Below are positions 26,460 through 35,539 of a stretch of DNA of 64,000 nucleotides, piece after piece (the first letter of the stretch is position 1; each line of letters opens with the position of its first letter). The stretch comes from Pseudoclavibacter endophyticus (GTDB lineage: Bacteria; Actinomycetota; Actinomycetes; Actinomycetales; Microbacteriaceae), in NCBI RefSeq assembly GCF_008831085.1, contig NZ_WBJY01000002.1:62001-126000 (forward strand), given 5' to 3'. A program made the position numbers and the translations under genes. The notes under the pieces were generated by a model. The model ran no database searches, was not told the origin of the DNA, and worked only from the letters and a program-made list of their open reading frames with translations.

Positions 26460-27185
26460 CTAGTGCTCCCGTTGCGACGCGAGCGCCTCGATGACGCCCT
26501 GCAGGTGCGTGCGCGTCGCGGCCTCGGCGGAGTCGGGCTCGCGTGCGATGACGGCGTCGATGATGGCGATGTGCTCGAGGGCGGAAACGGCTGCCCGTCC
26601 CGGGTGGAACGCGAGGCGGAACTGATGCCTGGCCGACTGGGCGAGCAGTCGTTCGAGCAGTTGCGTCGCGGTGTCGTGCCCGCTCATCCGGCGGAGCCGG
26701 CGGTCGAGCTCGCGGTTGAGCTCGCCGTACTCGAGCAGGCGGCCGGCAGCGACAGCGTCCGCGATGGCTGCACGCAGTTCGAGGAGGCCGGCGACGTCGT
26801 CGTCGGTCGCGTGCTCGGCTGCCTTGCGCGCGCACAGCGACTCGAGTCCAACGCGCACCTCTGCGATCTCCACCGCCTCGCGGACCGTGATCGCTCGCAC
26901 GCGGGCACCGCGATTGGGCTGGCGCTCGACGAGCCCCTCCCCGGTGAGCGTGAGCAGTGCCGAGCGGACGGCCGCGCGCGTCGCGTCATAGCGCGCGGAA
27001 AGGTCGGCTTCGATGAGCCGCTGGTGCGACGCGAACTCGCCCGCGAGAATCGCGTTGCGGATGCGCTCGGTCAGTTCGTCGACCGGCGTGGGGCCCGCGG
27101 TGCCCGCCGGCGTCCCGGGCTGCTCCTGCTCGAGTTTGACCGCGCTCCCGGCGCCGTCGTCGACGTGCCGCACCGAAGAAGACAT
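26460..27185 (-). CDS. GntR-family regulator with FCD ligand domain
   Basis: This 241-residue FadR-subfamily repressor has the winged helix VDELTERIRNAILAGEF, with LIEADLSARYDATRAAVRSALLTLTGEGLVE at about residues 35-90, followed by an alpha-helical FCD domain with metal-ligand-type His residues (MSGHDTAT, ARHQFRLAFHPGR, LEHIAIID). The start at 27185 is chosen for the GGGGG upstream and because the family core begins about 35 residues later; the longer frame to 27452 crosses the divergent promoter region. It probably controls the adjacent alcohol dehydrogenase and the divergent aldehyde dehydrogenase. Confidence 0.9.
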   Translation of the reverse strand: MSSSVRHVDDGAGSAVKLEQEQPGTPAGTAGPTPVDELTERIRNAILAGEFASHQRLIEADLSARYDATRAAVRSALLTLTGEGLVERQPNRGARVRAITVREAVEIAEVRVGLESLCARKAAEHATDDDVAGLLELRAAIADAVAAGRLLEYGELNRELDRRLRRMSGHDTATQLLERLLAQSARHQFRLAFHPGRAAVSALEHIAIIDAVIAREPDSAEAATRTHLQGVIEALASQREH

Positions 27186-27252
27186 GCATCCCCCGTCTCG
27201 CTCGGTCATCGTCGCCGGCCGCGACGCATGGACCCGAACCGCTGGTTGCCAC

Positions 27253-27281
27253 AGGATAGCGGGGCGGGCAGGATTGTTGAC
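27253..27281 (-). promoter_or_regulatory. possible gntR promoter
   Basis: On the minus strand GTCAAC (27281-27276) and TATCCT (27258-27253) are spaced by 17 bases. The -10 is good and the -35 weak. The rest of the 251-base divergent region (27186-27436) contains no gene. Confidence 0.3.
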
Positions 27282-27436
27282 GAGATCGTCGCAGATCGCG
27301 GCGCGCGAGTGCATCGCGCTGAACCCCAGTGTCCCGCGGCGTGGGCCCCCGCCCAGCGGGCGGCCGCCCAACCATGCTTCGATTCGGAGCGGTGACCCCC
27401 AGAAAACGACCTGGTCACACACAGAGAGGTGTTGAA

Positions 27437-28933
27437 ATGACAGAGACAGCAACCGAGGCGGCCGTCCGCACGGGCTTGTACATCGGCGGTGAGGAGCGGT
27501 TCACGGATGACGTGCTGAAGATCGCCGATCCGGGGAAGCCCGGCGTGATCGTGGGCGAGGCTGCGGCGGCGACGGAGGCGGACGTGCTCGACGCGGTCGC
27601 GGCCGCCAAGGCCGCGTTCCCCGCGTGGTCGGCGATGTCGGCGAAGGAGCGGGCCGCCATGATGGCCGACGCGATCGCAGGGATCGCGGACGAGCGCGAC
27701 ACGGATGCAGCCGTGCTCTCGCAGGAGAACGGCAAGGTCCGCATGGAGGGCTGGGTCGACGCTCTCGTGTTCGAGATCCGTTGGAATCTGGCGCTCGCCG
27801 TGGCCGACGAGGTCGACGGCACGACGACGCTGCCGCCGATCATGGGCGCGATCCCTACCGAGACCGAGGTGGCGTACCAGCCGCTCGGCGTGGTGAGCGT
27901 GATCGTGCCGTTCAACTGGCCGATCGCGATTCTCGGCGCCGCGCTCCCGCACGCCCTGCTGGCGGGCAACACGGCGATCGTGAAGCCGCCGCCGTCGGCG
28001 CCGCTCGCGACGACCCGGGTCGTGCAGCGGGTGGCGGAGAAGCTGCCGGCGGGCGTGCTGAACGTCGTGACCGGTCGCGACGAGAACATGTCGAAGCTGA
28101 TCGCGAACGATGACGTCGCGAAGGTGTGCTTCACCGGTTCGGTTGGCGGCGGCAAGAAGATGATGGAGATGGCGTCGCAGTCGCTGACGCGCGTGACGCT
28201 CGAGCTCGGCGGGAACGACGCGGCGGTCCTGCTCGAGGACGCGATCATCGACGACGAGCACCTCGATCGCCTGTTCGCGGGCGTGTACGACACGACCGGT
28301 CAGATCTGCATGAATGCGAAGCGCGTCTTCGTGCACCGGTCCAGGCTCGACGAGCTCGTCGCAGGGTTCGAGGCGCGCCTCGCGAAGACGAAGCTCGGCT
28401 ACGGGCTCGACGAGGGCACCACGATGGGCCCCCTGCACCAGCCCGCGCAGAAGGCGTTCGTCGAGACGCTCATCCGCGAGGCGAAGGAGGCCGGGGCGGA
28501 TGTCCGCGAGTACGGCGAGCTTCCTGGTGGCGAGCTCGAAGGCGGCAACTTCGTGCGGCCCGCGATGGTCGTGAACGCCGACCCGTCGCTCCGGGTCGTG
28601 ACCGAGGAGCAGTTCGGGCCCGTGATCCCGATCATCCCGTTCGACACGGAGGACGAGGCCGTCAGGCTCGCCAACGACACCTGGGCGGGACTCGCCGGTT
28701 CCGTGTGGACGGCCGACCCCGAGGTGGCGAAGCGCGTCGGATCGCAGCTCGTGTGCGGCTACGTGTGGATCAACGACCACGGCGCTCCCCGCCTCGATCT
28801 GCGCGCTCCCTTCGGCGGCATGCGCGCATCCGGAATGGGTCGCGAACAGGGCATCGAGGGCGTCCGCGCCTTCCAGGACACCCGCTCGATCTCGAGGCTC
28901 GACCCGGAGGCCCTCGCCTCGATGGCCCACTAG
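27437..28933 (+). CDS. NAD(P)-dependent aldehyde dehydrogenase
   Basis: This 498-residue ALDH carries Asn160 (VPFNWP), Lys183 (VKPP), Glu256 (LELGGN) and nucleophile Cys291 (TTGQICMNAKR). The C-terminal EEQFGPVIPI and FGGMRASGMGREQG segments complete the family pattern. GAGAGG precedes the ATG by nine bases. It is divergent from gntR and the aryl-alcohol-type dehydrogenase, so an aromatic or aliphatic aldehyde produced by that enzyme is the likely substrate. Confidence 0.92.
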   Translation: MTETATEAAVRTGLYIGGEERFTDDVLKIADPGKPGVIVGEAAAATEADVLDAVAAAKAAFPAWSAMSAKERAAMMADAIAGIADERDTDAAVLSQENGKVRMEGWVDALVFEIRWNLALAVADEVDGTTTLPPIMGAIPTETEVAYQPLGVVSVIVPFNWPIAILGAALPHALLAGNTAIVKPPPSAPLATTRVVQRVAEKLPAGVLNVVTGRDENMSKLIANDDVAKVCFTGSVGGGKKMMEMASQSLTRVTLELGGNDAAVLLEDAIIDDEHLDRLFAGVYDTTGQICMNAKRVFVHRSRLDELVAGFEARLAKTKLGYGLDEGTTMGPLHQPAQKAFVETLIREAKEAGADVREYGELPGGELEGGNFVRPAMVVNADPSLRVVTEEQFGPVIPIIPFDTEDEAVRLANDTWAGLAGSVWTADPEVAKRVGSQLVCGYVWINDHGAPRLDLRAPFGGMRASGMGREQGIEGVRAFQDTRSISRLDPEALASMAH

Positions 28934-28981
28934 CGGTACCGCGGCGTGCGCCCCTCGTGACGCCGCCTCCGTCGGCTCCTC

Positions 28982-29019
28982 GGGAGCGGAACTCGGCATC
29001 GATCCCCGGTTCCGCTCCC
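28982..29019. terminator. possible hairpin terminator between convergent genes
   Basis: An 11-bp perfect inverted repeat (GGGAGCGGAAC and its complement) with a 16-base loop lies between the aldehyde dehydrogenase stop and the MarR stop. There is no T tract. Confidence 0.4.
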
Positions 29020-29059
29020 TCCGGGGCGGCCGCGAGGCGCGTCAGGAGGGGCGTCGCCG

Positions 29060-29590
29060 CTACAACCCCTTCGGCTCTCGGAATCCCGCTTCGTCCGTTC
29101 GGGCCAGCAGTTCGCGAAGCAACGCATTGAGGTCGGCGACGCGCTCGACGTCGATGCCGTCGAGCACGAAGTCCTGCCCGCTCAGCGAAAGCGGCAGCAT
29201 CCGGTCATGCATGTCGGCCCCCGCGGGGGTGAGATACAGCGGCCGCGAGCGCCCGGGCGCGTGCGAGACGACGATGAACCCGCGCGCGATGAGCGTCGTC
29301 ACGCTCTTCGAGATGATCGCCTTGTTGACGGCGATGAAGTCGGCGATCTCGGTGAGGCTGAACCCCGGCCGGATCGCGAGGGCCGAGATCACGCGCCAGT
29401 CGTTCGTTCCGAGGTCGAAGCGCTCGCGCAACAGCCGCGACTCGCGCCACACGAGCTTGTTCGACAGCAGCGCGACGAGCCGCGGCATGAAGTCGTCGGG
29501 GTCGATGGTGGCCGCGAGCGGCTCGGTCAGCGCGTCCGCCGGCACCGACTGCGTCACGGTCTCGGCCGGTCGCGCGCCTTCGTCGCTCAC
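29060..29590 (-). CDS. MarR-family transcriptional regulator
   Basis: This 176-residue single-domain MarR protein has LVWRESRLLRERFDLGTNDWRVISAL at residues 45-70, the recognition region LTEIADFIAVNKAIISKSVTTLIARG near 78-103 and the wing APGRSRPLYLTP. The GTG at 29590 is set by GAGAGGAG; the longer frame is not supported. It is divergent from the split transketolase operon, where a perfect GTTTAC dyad lies at 29729. Confidence 0.9.
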   Translation of the reverse strand: MSDEGARPAETVTQSVPADALTEPLAATIDPDDFMPRLVALLSNKLVWRESRLLRERFDLGTNDWRVISALAIRPGFSLTEIADFIAVNKAIISKSVTTLIARGFIVVSHAPGRSRPLYLTPAGADMHDRMLPLSLSGQDFVLDGIDVERVADLNALLRELLARTDEAGFREPKGL

Positions 29591-29728
29591 GTGTCTCCTC
29601 TCGCCGAGCTGGGGCAACGAGAGTGAGCCTAATGCGGCCGGGCGCCGTGCCGTCGCGAGCGCTCGCCCCGGTTGGGCCGTCGGCGGTTCGACCCTCCTGG
29701 GGGCGCGCACGCCCTCATGAGATTAAGG

Positions 29729-29742
29729 GTTTACCTGTAAAC
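29729..29742. promoter_or_regulatory. GTTTAC-CT-GTAAAC dyad, likely MarR operator
   Basis: A perfect 6-2-6 palindrome lies between the MarR gene and the transketolase operon. It overlaps the -35 of a plus-strand promoter candidate (TTTACC 29730-29735, 17 bases, TACGCT 29753-29758), so a bound regulator would block transcription of the operon. Confidence 0.6.
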
Positions 29743-29857
29743 ACAATCGGGTTACGCTGCTGGCGTCGAGCAACCCGCGTGGCCGCCGTCAACGTTGACG
29801 GAGCATGCCGGGGGCTGCGCGGCATCGACACCGTTCTGCGTCGAAGAGGAGGCATTC

Positions 29858-30733
29858 ATGGGTGAACACACGCCGGCGGCCGCCGAGCGGCCATCGGTCG
29901 CCGAGCTCGAGGAACGCGCGTACGAGCTCCGCGAGAAGTTGCTGCATCTGTGCGGCACGTACGAGGGCGCGGTGCACATCGGTGGTGACCTGTCTGCGGC
30001 TGATGTGCTGACGGCCCTGTTCCAGTACGGGATGCACGTGGATCCATCCGATCTCCGCAACCCCGAGCGCGACCGGTTCGTGTTGAGCAAGGGGCACGCG
30101 GCGGTGTGCATGTACATCGCGATGTCGATCCGCGGGTTCTTCGACTTCGACGGCATCGTCGACACGTACGGGAAGCTGGATAGCGCGTACGGCATGCATC
30201 CGTGCAAGGTGCAGCTGCCCGGTGTCGAGGCGTCGACGGGGTCGCTCGGGCACGGGCTACCGCTCGCGGTCGGCATGGCGCTGAGCGCCAGGGGGCGCGG
30301 CGAGGCGCATCGCGTGTTCACGCTGCTCGGCGACGGCGAGACGGGCGAGGGGTCGGTGTGGGAGGCCGCGATGGCCGCTCGCAGCAACCGGCTCGGGAAC
30401 CTCGTGGCCGTGATCGACCGAAATCGGCAGCTCATGACGAGCTTCGCCGAGGAGCGGGTCGTGTTCGAGCCGTACCCGGATAAGTGGGCGGCGTTCGGCT
30501 GGAACGTCGTACAGGTCGACGGGCACGACATGTCGGCGCTCGTCGGCGCCATCGACGGGTTGCCGTCGTCGTCGTCGGAACGACCAACGGTGATCATCGC
30601 GGAGACGGTGAAGGGCAAGGGCGTGGATTTCATGGAGCACAACCTCGCGTGGCATGCGGGTCGCTTGGGGGCCGCAGATCTTGAGCGGGCGATGGCGTCG
30701 CTCGCGGCGTCGCGGAAGGAGCGGGTGGCGTGA
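29858..30733 (+). CDS. transketolase, N-terminal (ThDP-binding) subunit
   Basis: This 291-residue protein covers only the cofactor domain of transketolase. HIGGDLSAADVLTALFQYG lies near residue 43, LSKGHAA near 78 and GSLGHGLPLAVGMAL near 130. The ThDP motif GDGETGEGSVWEAAM...DRNRQ is near 168-195. Split transketolases occur as paired N and C subunits in actinomycetes and archaea and in some dedicated sugar pathways, including apiose degradation. GAGGAGG precedes the ATG, and the C subunit follows with a GTGA overlap. It would transfer a two-carbon ketol unit from a ketose phosphate or related sugar. No sugar kinase is nearby. Confidence 0.92.
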   Translation: MGEHTPAAAERPSVAELEERAYELREKLLHLCGTYEGAVHIGGDLSAADVLTALFQYGMHVDPSDLRNPERDRFVLSKGHAAVCMYIAMSIRGFFDFDGIVDTYGKLDSAYGMHPCKVQLPGVEASTGSLGHGLPLAVGMALSARGRGEAHRVFTLLGDGETGEGSVWEAAMAARSNRLGNLVAVIDRNRQLMTSFAEERVVFEPYPDKWAAFGWNVVQVDGHDMSALVGAIDGLPSSSSERPTVIIAETVKGKGVDFMEHNLAWHAGRLGAADLERAMASLAASRKERVA

Positions 30734-31689
30734 GTACGACATTCACCTTCGGCGAGATGCTCTCGGCCCGGTCCGTGATCGGGTCGACGCTCGCGGAGCT
30801 CGGGGAGTCGCACGAGAACCTCTGGGTGCTCACTCCCGACATCGGGGCGACGCTGGTCGAGTTCCGCGAGAAGTACCCCGACCGGTTCATCGATGTGGGC
30901 CTGGCCGAGCAGGCGTGCGTGGGCATCGCGGCCGGGCTCGCCTACGACGGCAACCTCCCGGTGGTGTCGGGGATGCTGCCGTTCCTGTCGATGCGGGCGC
31001 TGGAACAGATCCGCACGGACGTGTCGTACCCGAACCTGCCGGTGAAGATCATCGGTACCCACGGCGGCCTTGTCGGGAACGGTGGATCGACGCACTACGC
31101 GGTCGAGGACCTCACGTTGCTCGGGGCGCTGACGAATATGACCGTCACCAGCATCGGTGACCCGCTCATGGTCGGCGACATCCTTCGCCAGTCGATGGAC
31201 ATGCCGGGCCCCATCTACATCCGCCTCGCGGCGGGCAAAGCAGACGCGGTGCTCTACCAGCCGGGCGAGCACGACATCCGCATCGGCAAGGGCATCGTGG
31301 CGCGAGATGGCGCTGACGTCACGCTGTTCACGCACGGCACGACCGTGCTCCAGGCCCTCAACGCGGCGGACGTGCTTGCCGACGAGGGCCACTCGGTGCG
31401 GGTGATCGACATGTTCACGATCAAGCCGATCGACGCCGAGCTCGTGCTCCGGTGCGCCAGTGAGACCGACGGCCGGTTCGTGGTGCTCGAGGACCACCTC
31501 GCCTACGGGGGCCTCGCGACACGCATCGCCGACGTGCTCGCCGACAACGGGACCGCGCTGAACGCGTTCGAACGTCTCGGCATCCCCCAGGTCTACGCCG
31601 GATTCGGCGATGACGAGGAACTCCGCGAAAAACACGGATACGGCCCGAGCGCCACCCTCGCCGCACTCCGGCGCGCGGTCGCGAAGTAG
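30730..31689 (+). CDS. transketolase, C-terminal subunit
   Basis: This 319-residue partner contains the pyrimidine-binding domain (IDVGLAEQACVGIAAGLAYDG near residue 54, with the catalytic Glu in GLAEQ) and the C-terminal transketolase domain (ARDGADVTLFTHGTTVLQALNAADVL near 192, then VIDMFTIKPID). With the upstream subunit it should form an alpha2beta2 enzyme. The start is translationally coupled. A zinc dehydrogenase and a sugar importer follow in the same direction. Confidence 0.92.
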   Translation: MSTTFTFGEMLSARSVIGSTLAELGESHENLWVLTPDIGATLVEFREKYPDRFIDVGLAEQACVGIAAGLAYDGNLPVVSGMLPFLSMRALEQIRTDVSYPNLPVKIIGTHGGLVGNGGSTHYAVEDLTLLGALTNMTVTSIGDPLMVGDILRQSMDMPGPIYIRLAAGKADAVLYQPGEHDIRIGKGIVARDGADVTLFTHGTTVLQALNAADVLADEGHSVRVIDMFTIKPIDAELVLRCASETDGRFVVLEDHLAYGGLATRIADVLADNGTALNAFERLGIPQVYAGFGDDEELREKHGYGPSATLAALRRAVAK

Positions 31690-31802
31690 CGGCAGGCCGC
31701 GCCCCGGCGCCCGGCCGGCAACCGGGGAACGACGCGCCCGCGACGCCGGCGTCCGGCGACGGCGCGAGGAAGAACCACCCTTTCGACGCGAAGGAGCGAC
31801 GA

Positions 31803-32900
31803 ATGAAAACGGTAGCGGTCACGAAGATCGGCAGCCTGCGCGACCCCGACGAGGCCGCGCGGGGCAGGATCGGCATCGTCGACCTGCCCGCGCCAGAGCT
31901 GGGGCCGGAGGACGTGCGCATCCGCGTCGCGTATTCGGCCATCTGTGGTTCCGACCCGCACCTCGCCGAAGGGTTCTTCGGCACGGATGTGCCGATCGGG
32001 CTGGGTCACGAGCTCTCGGGCGTCATCGAGGCGCTCGGCGCGCAGGGTGGCGTCGTCGCCGGCCGCGGGCGCCTGAAGGTCGGCGACCGGGTCGCCGGCA
32101 ACTTCCTGCGCTTCTGCGGCTCGTGCCCGCCGTGCGTCGACGGGCGCCAGCAGTTCTGCGAGCGCATCGGCGACTACAACCGCCCGGGCATGGCAGAGAC
32201 GGTCACGTGGCACGAGTCGCAGGTGCACGTGCTGCCCGAGACGGTCTCGCTGCGGCACGGCTGCATCCTCGAGCCGACCTCGGTGGCGGTGCGCATCGCC
32301 GACAAGGCGAACATCCGCGTCGGCGACCGCGTCGTGATCTGCGGCGGCGGCCCGATCGGTCAGCTCGCCCTGCAGGTGCTGAAGCGCGCCGGCGCGACCT
32401 CGCTCACCCTCATCGAGCCCATCGCCGAGCGGCGCGACATGGCGCTGCGCCACGGCGCCGAGCACGTCATCGACCCGGTGGGCGGCGATCTCAAGGCCGA
32501 AGCCGACCGCATCACGGGCGGGGCCGGTTTCGATGCCGTCATCGACGCATCCGGTTCCCCCCGCGCGGTCGCCGGCCTGCTCGACCTCGCCGCGCGCGGC
32601 GGCACGGTCGTGTACGGCGCGATGTATCCGGAGACCTACGAGATGCCGCTCAACCTTTCCGACCGGCTCTACCTGCAGGAGCTCACGATCACGGGGGTGT
32701 TCGTCTCGCCCTACGCCTTCCCGCGCGCACTGCAACTGCTGCCGCACCTGGAACTCGACGAGCTCACCGAGGCCGTTTTCGACCTCGATGACGCAGCAGA
32801 GGCGTTCCGCGTGCACATCAGCGGCCGGTACGCCAAGGTCCTCATCCGCTGCAACGATCTCGACGCGCACGACCCCCCGAATGCGGCGGGCGCCTCATGA
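31803..32900 (+). CDS. zinc-dependent polyol/sugar dehydrogenase (MDR family)
   Basis: This 365-residue medium-chain dehydrogenase is of the sorbitol/threonine dehydrogenase type. Cys48, His69-Glu70 (GLGHE) and the catalytic-domain Glu of ILEPTSVAV are zinc ligands, and Cys105, Cys108, Cys111 and Cys119 form the structural site. The nucleotide fold has GGGPIG near residue 181. AAGGAG precedes the ATG. It overlaps the transporter ATPase downstream (ATGA), so its substrate is probably the imported polyol or sugar. Confidence 0.9.
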   Translation: MKTVAVTKIGSLRDPDEAARGRIGIVDLPAPELGPEDVRIRVAYSAICGSDPHLAEGFFGTDVPIGLGHELSGVIEALGAQGGVVAGRGRLKVGDRVAGNFLRFCGSCPPCVDGRQQFCERIGDYNRPGMAETVTWHESQVHVLPETVSLRHGCILEPTSVAVRIADKANIRVGDRVVICGGGPIGQLALQVLKRAGATSLTLIEPIAERRDMALRHGAEHVIDPVGGDLKAEADRITGGAGFDAVIDASGSPRAVAGLLDLAARGGTVVYGAMYPETYEMPLNLSDRLYLQELTITGVFVSPYAFPRALQLLPHLELDELTEAVFDLDDAAEAFRVHISGRYAKVLIRCNDLDAHDPPNAAGAS

Positions 32901-34441
32901 CGCGGCCCTCCCCGAATCGTCCCGCGCCAGCACCTGCCATGGTCCCGGCGCTCGAGGCCAACGGCATCGTGAAGCGCTTCGACGGTGTGCTCGCGCTCGA
33001 CAACGCGCACCTGGACGTGCTGCCGGGCGAGATCCATGCGCTCCTGGGCGAGAACGGCGCGGGAAAGTCGACGCTGATCCGTGCGCTCACCGGTGTCCTT
33101 CCGCCGGATGCCGGTGAGATATCGCGAGACGGGGAGCACGTGAGCATCCCCAACGTTCGTGCCGCGAACCACGCGGGTATCGTCGCGCTGTACCAGGAGA
33201 TCTCGATCATCCCGAGCATGACGGTCGCTGAGAACATCGTGCTCGGCGAGCGGACGCCGGCCGCAGCGGGCTTCGTCGATTGGCGCCGTCTGCACGCCGA
33301 GGCGAACCGTCAGCTCGCGCGCCTCAACCAGCGCATCCCGCTCGGACGCCTGGCGGGGGCCTTGCCACCCGTGAAGCAGACCATGGTCGCAATCGCCCGC
33401 GCGCTCGCGACCGACGCGAGAGTCCTGATCCTCGATGAGCCCACCGCGTCGCTCACCGACACCGAAATCCGCGACCTGTTCGAGACGCTGCGGCGCCTCC
33501 GCGCGGAGGGCGTCGCGATCGTGTACGTGTCGCACCGGCTGGATGAGGTCTTCGAGCTGTGCGACCGGCTGACGGTCATGCGCAACGGGCGGACCATCGT
33601 GACCCGCACCGTGGCAGAGACCACCATCGACGAGGTGATCTCGACCATGGTTGGACGCCGTGCTGACACGATGTACCCCGACCGCGGCACGGCGACGTCG
33701 CGCGAGGTGCTGCGCGTCGAAGGGCTGTCGGGCCATCGCGTCGTCGACGCCTCGTTCTCGGTCAACGCCGGTGAAGTGCTGGGGATCGGTGGCCTCGCCG
33801 GTTCGGGCCGCAGCGAGCTGCTGCGGTTGATCGCCGGCGCCCAGAAACGAACGGCCGGCCGGGTCCTCGTCGATGAAGAGCCCGTCGGTCGCTTCGGCGG
33901 TGTCGGGCGCGCCCTCAACGCCGGCATCGCACTCGTACCGGAAGAGCGGCGCAGCCAGGGGGTCGTGCTCAACCGGTCGATCCAGGACAACATCGCGTTC
34001 GCCAACCTCGGCGCCCTCAGCCGTATCGGGTGGATGTCGCAGCGCGCCGTCGCCGAGCTCGCGCGCACCGGACTGGCGAACTTCCAGGTCAAGGCCCGCG
34101 GGCCAGGTCAGCCGGTGGGTCAGCTCTCGGGCGGGAACCAGCAGAAGGTCGTGCTCGCCAAGATGCTCGCCCGTCAGCCGAAGGTGCTGCTCATGGACGA
34201 GCCGACCCGCGGCATCGACGTCGGCACGAAAGCCGAGATCTACCGTCTCATCCGGCAGCTGGCGGCGAACGGAACGACCGTCATCGCGGTGAGCTCCGAA
34301 CTTCCCGAGCTGATCGGCCTGTCCGATCGCATCATGATCATGCACGAGGGGCGCATCGCCGGGAGCGTCGGCGCCGACGGCGCCGATGACGAACAGCTGC
34401 TCGCGTACGCCTACGGAAGGGTCACCGATGACCGCCACTGA
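32897..34441 (+). CDS. sugar ABC transporter ATP-binding protein, RbsA/MglA type
   Basis: This 514-residue ATPase has two fused nucleotide-binding domains, as in RbsA, MglA and XylG. The first has Walker A GENGAGKST near residue 53 and Walker B LILDEPTAS near 177; its signature reads LPPVKQTMVAIARA. The second has the degenerate loop GLAGSGRSE near 300, signature LSGGNQQKVVLAK near 413 and LLMDEPTRGID. It imports a pentose, hexose or polyol with the permease and binding protein that follow. Confidence 0.93.
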   Translation: MTRPSPNRPAPAPAMVPALEANGIVKRFDGVLALDNAHLDVLPGEIHALLGENGAGKSTLIRALTGVLPPDAGEISRDGEHVSIPNVRAANHAGIVALYQEISIIPSMTVAENIVLGERTPAAAGFVDWRRLHAEANRQLARLNQRIPLGRLAGALPPVKQTMVAIARALATDARVLILDEPTASLTDTEIRDLFETLRRLRAEGVAIVYVSHRLDEVFELCDRLTVMRNGRTIVTRTVAETTIDEVISTMVGRRADTMYPDRGTATSREVLRVEGLSGHRVVDASFSVNAGEVLGIGGLAGSGRSELLRLIAGAQKRTAGRVLVDEEPVGRFGGVGRALNAGIALVPEERRSQGVVLNRSIQDNIAFANLGALSRIGWMSQRAVAELARTGLANFQVKARGPGQPVGQLSGGNQQKVVLAKMLARQPKVLLMDEPTRGIDVGTKAEIYRLIRQLAANGTTVIAVSSELPELIGLSDRIMIMHEGRIAGSVGADGADDEQLLAYAYGRVTDDRH

Positions 34442-35420
34442 ATCGACGACCGCGCCAAGCGCGCCTCCGCAGCCGAGCGAACGCCCATCGATCGGCGTCT
34501 GGTTCTGGCAGGGCGGCACGATCATCGCCCTGCTCATGCTGATCATCGTGTTCGGCGCCATGCGACCTGACGCGTTCCTCAGCGTCGGTAACATCCGGAA
34601 CATCCTCGAGCAAGTCGCAATCCTCACGATTATTGCGGCAGCGCAGACCGTCGTCATGGTGGTCGGTGACATCGACCTCTCGGTCGGGACCAACGCCACG
34701 CTCTCGGGTGCGACCGCTGCCGTGCTCATGACGACGGCAACGCCGACTTCCGTCGCCATCATCGCGGGTCTGGCCGTCGGCACGCTCGTCGGGCTTATCA
34801 ACGGTGTGCTCGTCGCCTATATGAAGCTGTCCGCCATCGTCGCGACCCTCGCAACCATGACGACCGTCGGCGGCCTGGCGTTCATCGTCACGGGCGGCAC
34901 GACGCTCTACGGCATGCCGGACGACTTCCTCTGGATCGGTCAGGGGCGCCCGCTCGGCCTTCCGACGCCCGTGGTCTTCGCCGTCGTCGTCGCCGTGCTC
35001 GCCTGGGTCGTGCTGCGCTTCACGACGCAGGGCCGCCGCTGGTACGCGATCGGCGGTAGCGCCGAGGTCGCCAGGCTCTCGGGAATCGACGTCCGACTCG
35101 GTCGCTGCCTCGCCTTCACCGTCGCCGGCATGCTGTCGTCCGTCGGCGGCATCATCCTCGTGAGCCGGCTCGGCAGTGCGAGCGCCACCTCGGCCAACAA
35201 CTACATGATGTTCGCAGTCGCGGCCGTGTTCCTCGGCATGACGATCCTTCGCTCGGGCCAGGCGAACATCGGCGGAACGCTTGTCGGCGTCGGCATCATC
35301 GGCGTCATGAGCAATGGTCTCAACATCCTGGGCGTCAACACGTATGTGCAGGAAGTGCTCACGGGCATCATCATCATCGCCGCCGTGACGATGTCTGCCG
35401 TCAAGTCCCGACAACACTGA
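34428..35420 (+). CDS. sugar ABC transporter permease, RbsC type
   Basis: This 330-residue permease of the BPD_transp_2 family has about ten hydrophobic segments. QTVVMVVGDIDLSVGTNATLSG near residue 72 is the family block, and GGSAEVARLSGIDVRLGR near 207 is the cytoplasmic loop. The ATG lies 14 bases inside the ATPase gene with GGAAGG before it, indicating coupling. A 30-residue Thr/Pro/Ser-rich N terminus precedes the first helix. Confidence 0.93.
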   Translation: MTATESTTAPSAPPQPSERPSIGVWFWQGGTIIALLMLIIVFGAMRPDAFLSVGNIRNILEQVAILTIIAAAQTVVMVVGDIDLSVGTNATLSGATAAVLMTTATPTSVAIIAGLAVGTLVGLINGVLVAYMKLSAIVATLATMTTVGGLAFIVTGGTTLYGMPDDFLWIGQGRPLGLPTPVVFAVVVAVLAWVVLRFTTQGRRWYAIGGSAEVARLSGIDVRLGRCLAFTVAGMLSSVGGIILVSRLGSASATSANNYMMFAVAAVFLGMTILRSGQANIGGTLVGVGIIGVMSNGLNILGVNTYVQEVLTGIIIIAAVTMSAVKSRQH

Positions 35421-35490
35421 GCGGCTCGGGCGTTCGGCTCATCGGAGCTGTCCTCGCGCGCCGATCGTGCTGGGCGCATCCCTCTTCACC

Positions 35491-35505
35491 GGCGGCGAAG
35501 CCGCC
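35491..35505 (+). repeat. intercistronic stem-loop before the binding-protein gene
   Basis: GGCGGC-GAA-GCCGCC forms a six-base-pair stem between the permease stop and the binding-protein gene. Such hairpins often stabilise the mRNA of the more abundant binding protein. It has no T tract. Confidence 0.3.
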
Positions 35506-35539
35506 ACATTCCAACGCAGCAGTATCAAAGGAGAACAGC

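Noticed and set aside
32711..34801. Long minus-strand frame opposite the sugar ABC ATPase
   Set aside because: It mirrors the RbsA-type gene and has no domain similarity; codon bias of the plus strand explains its length.
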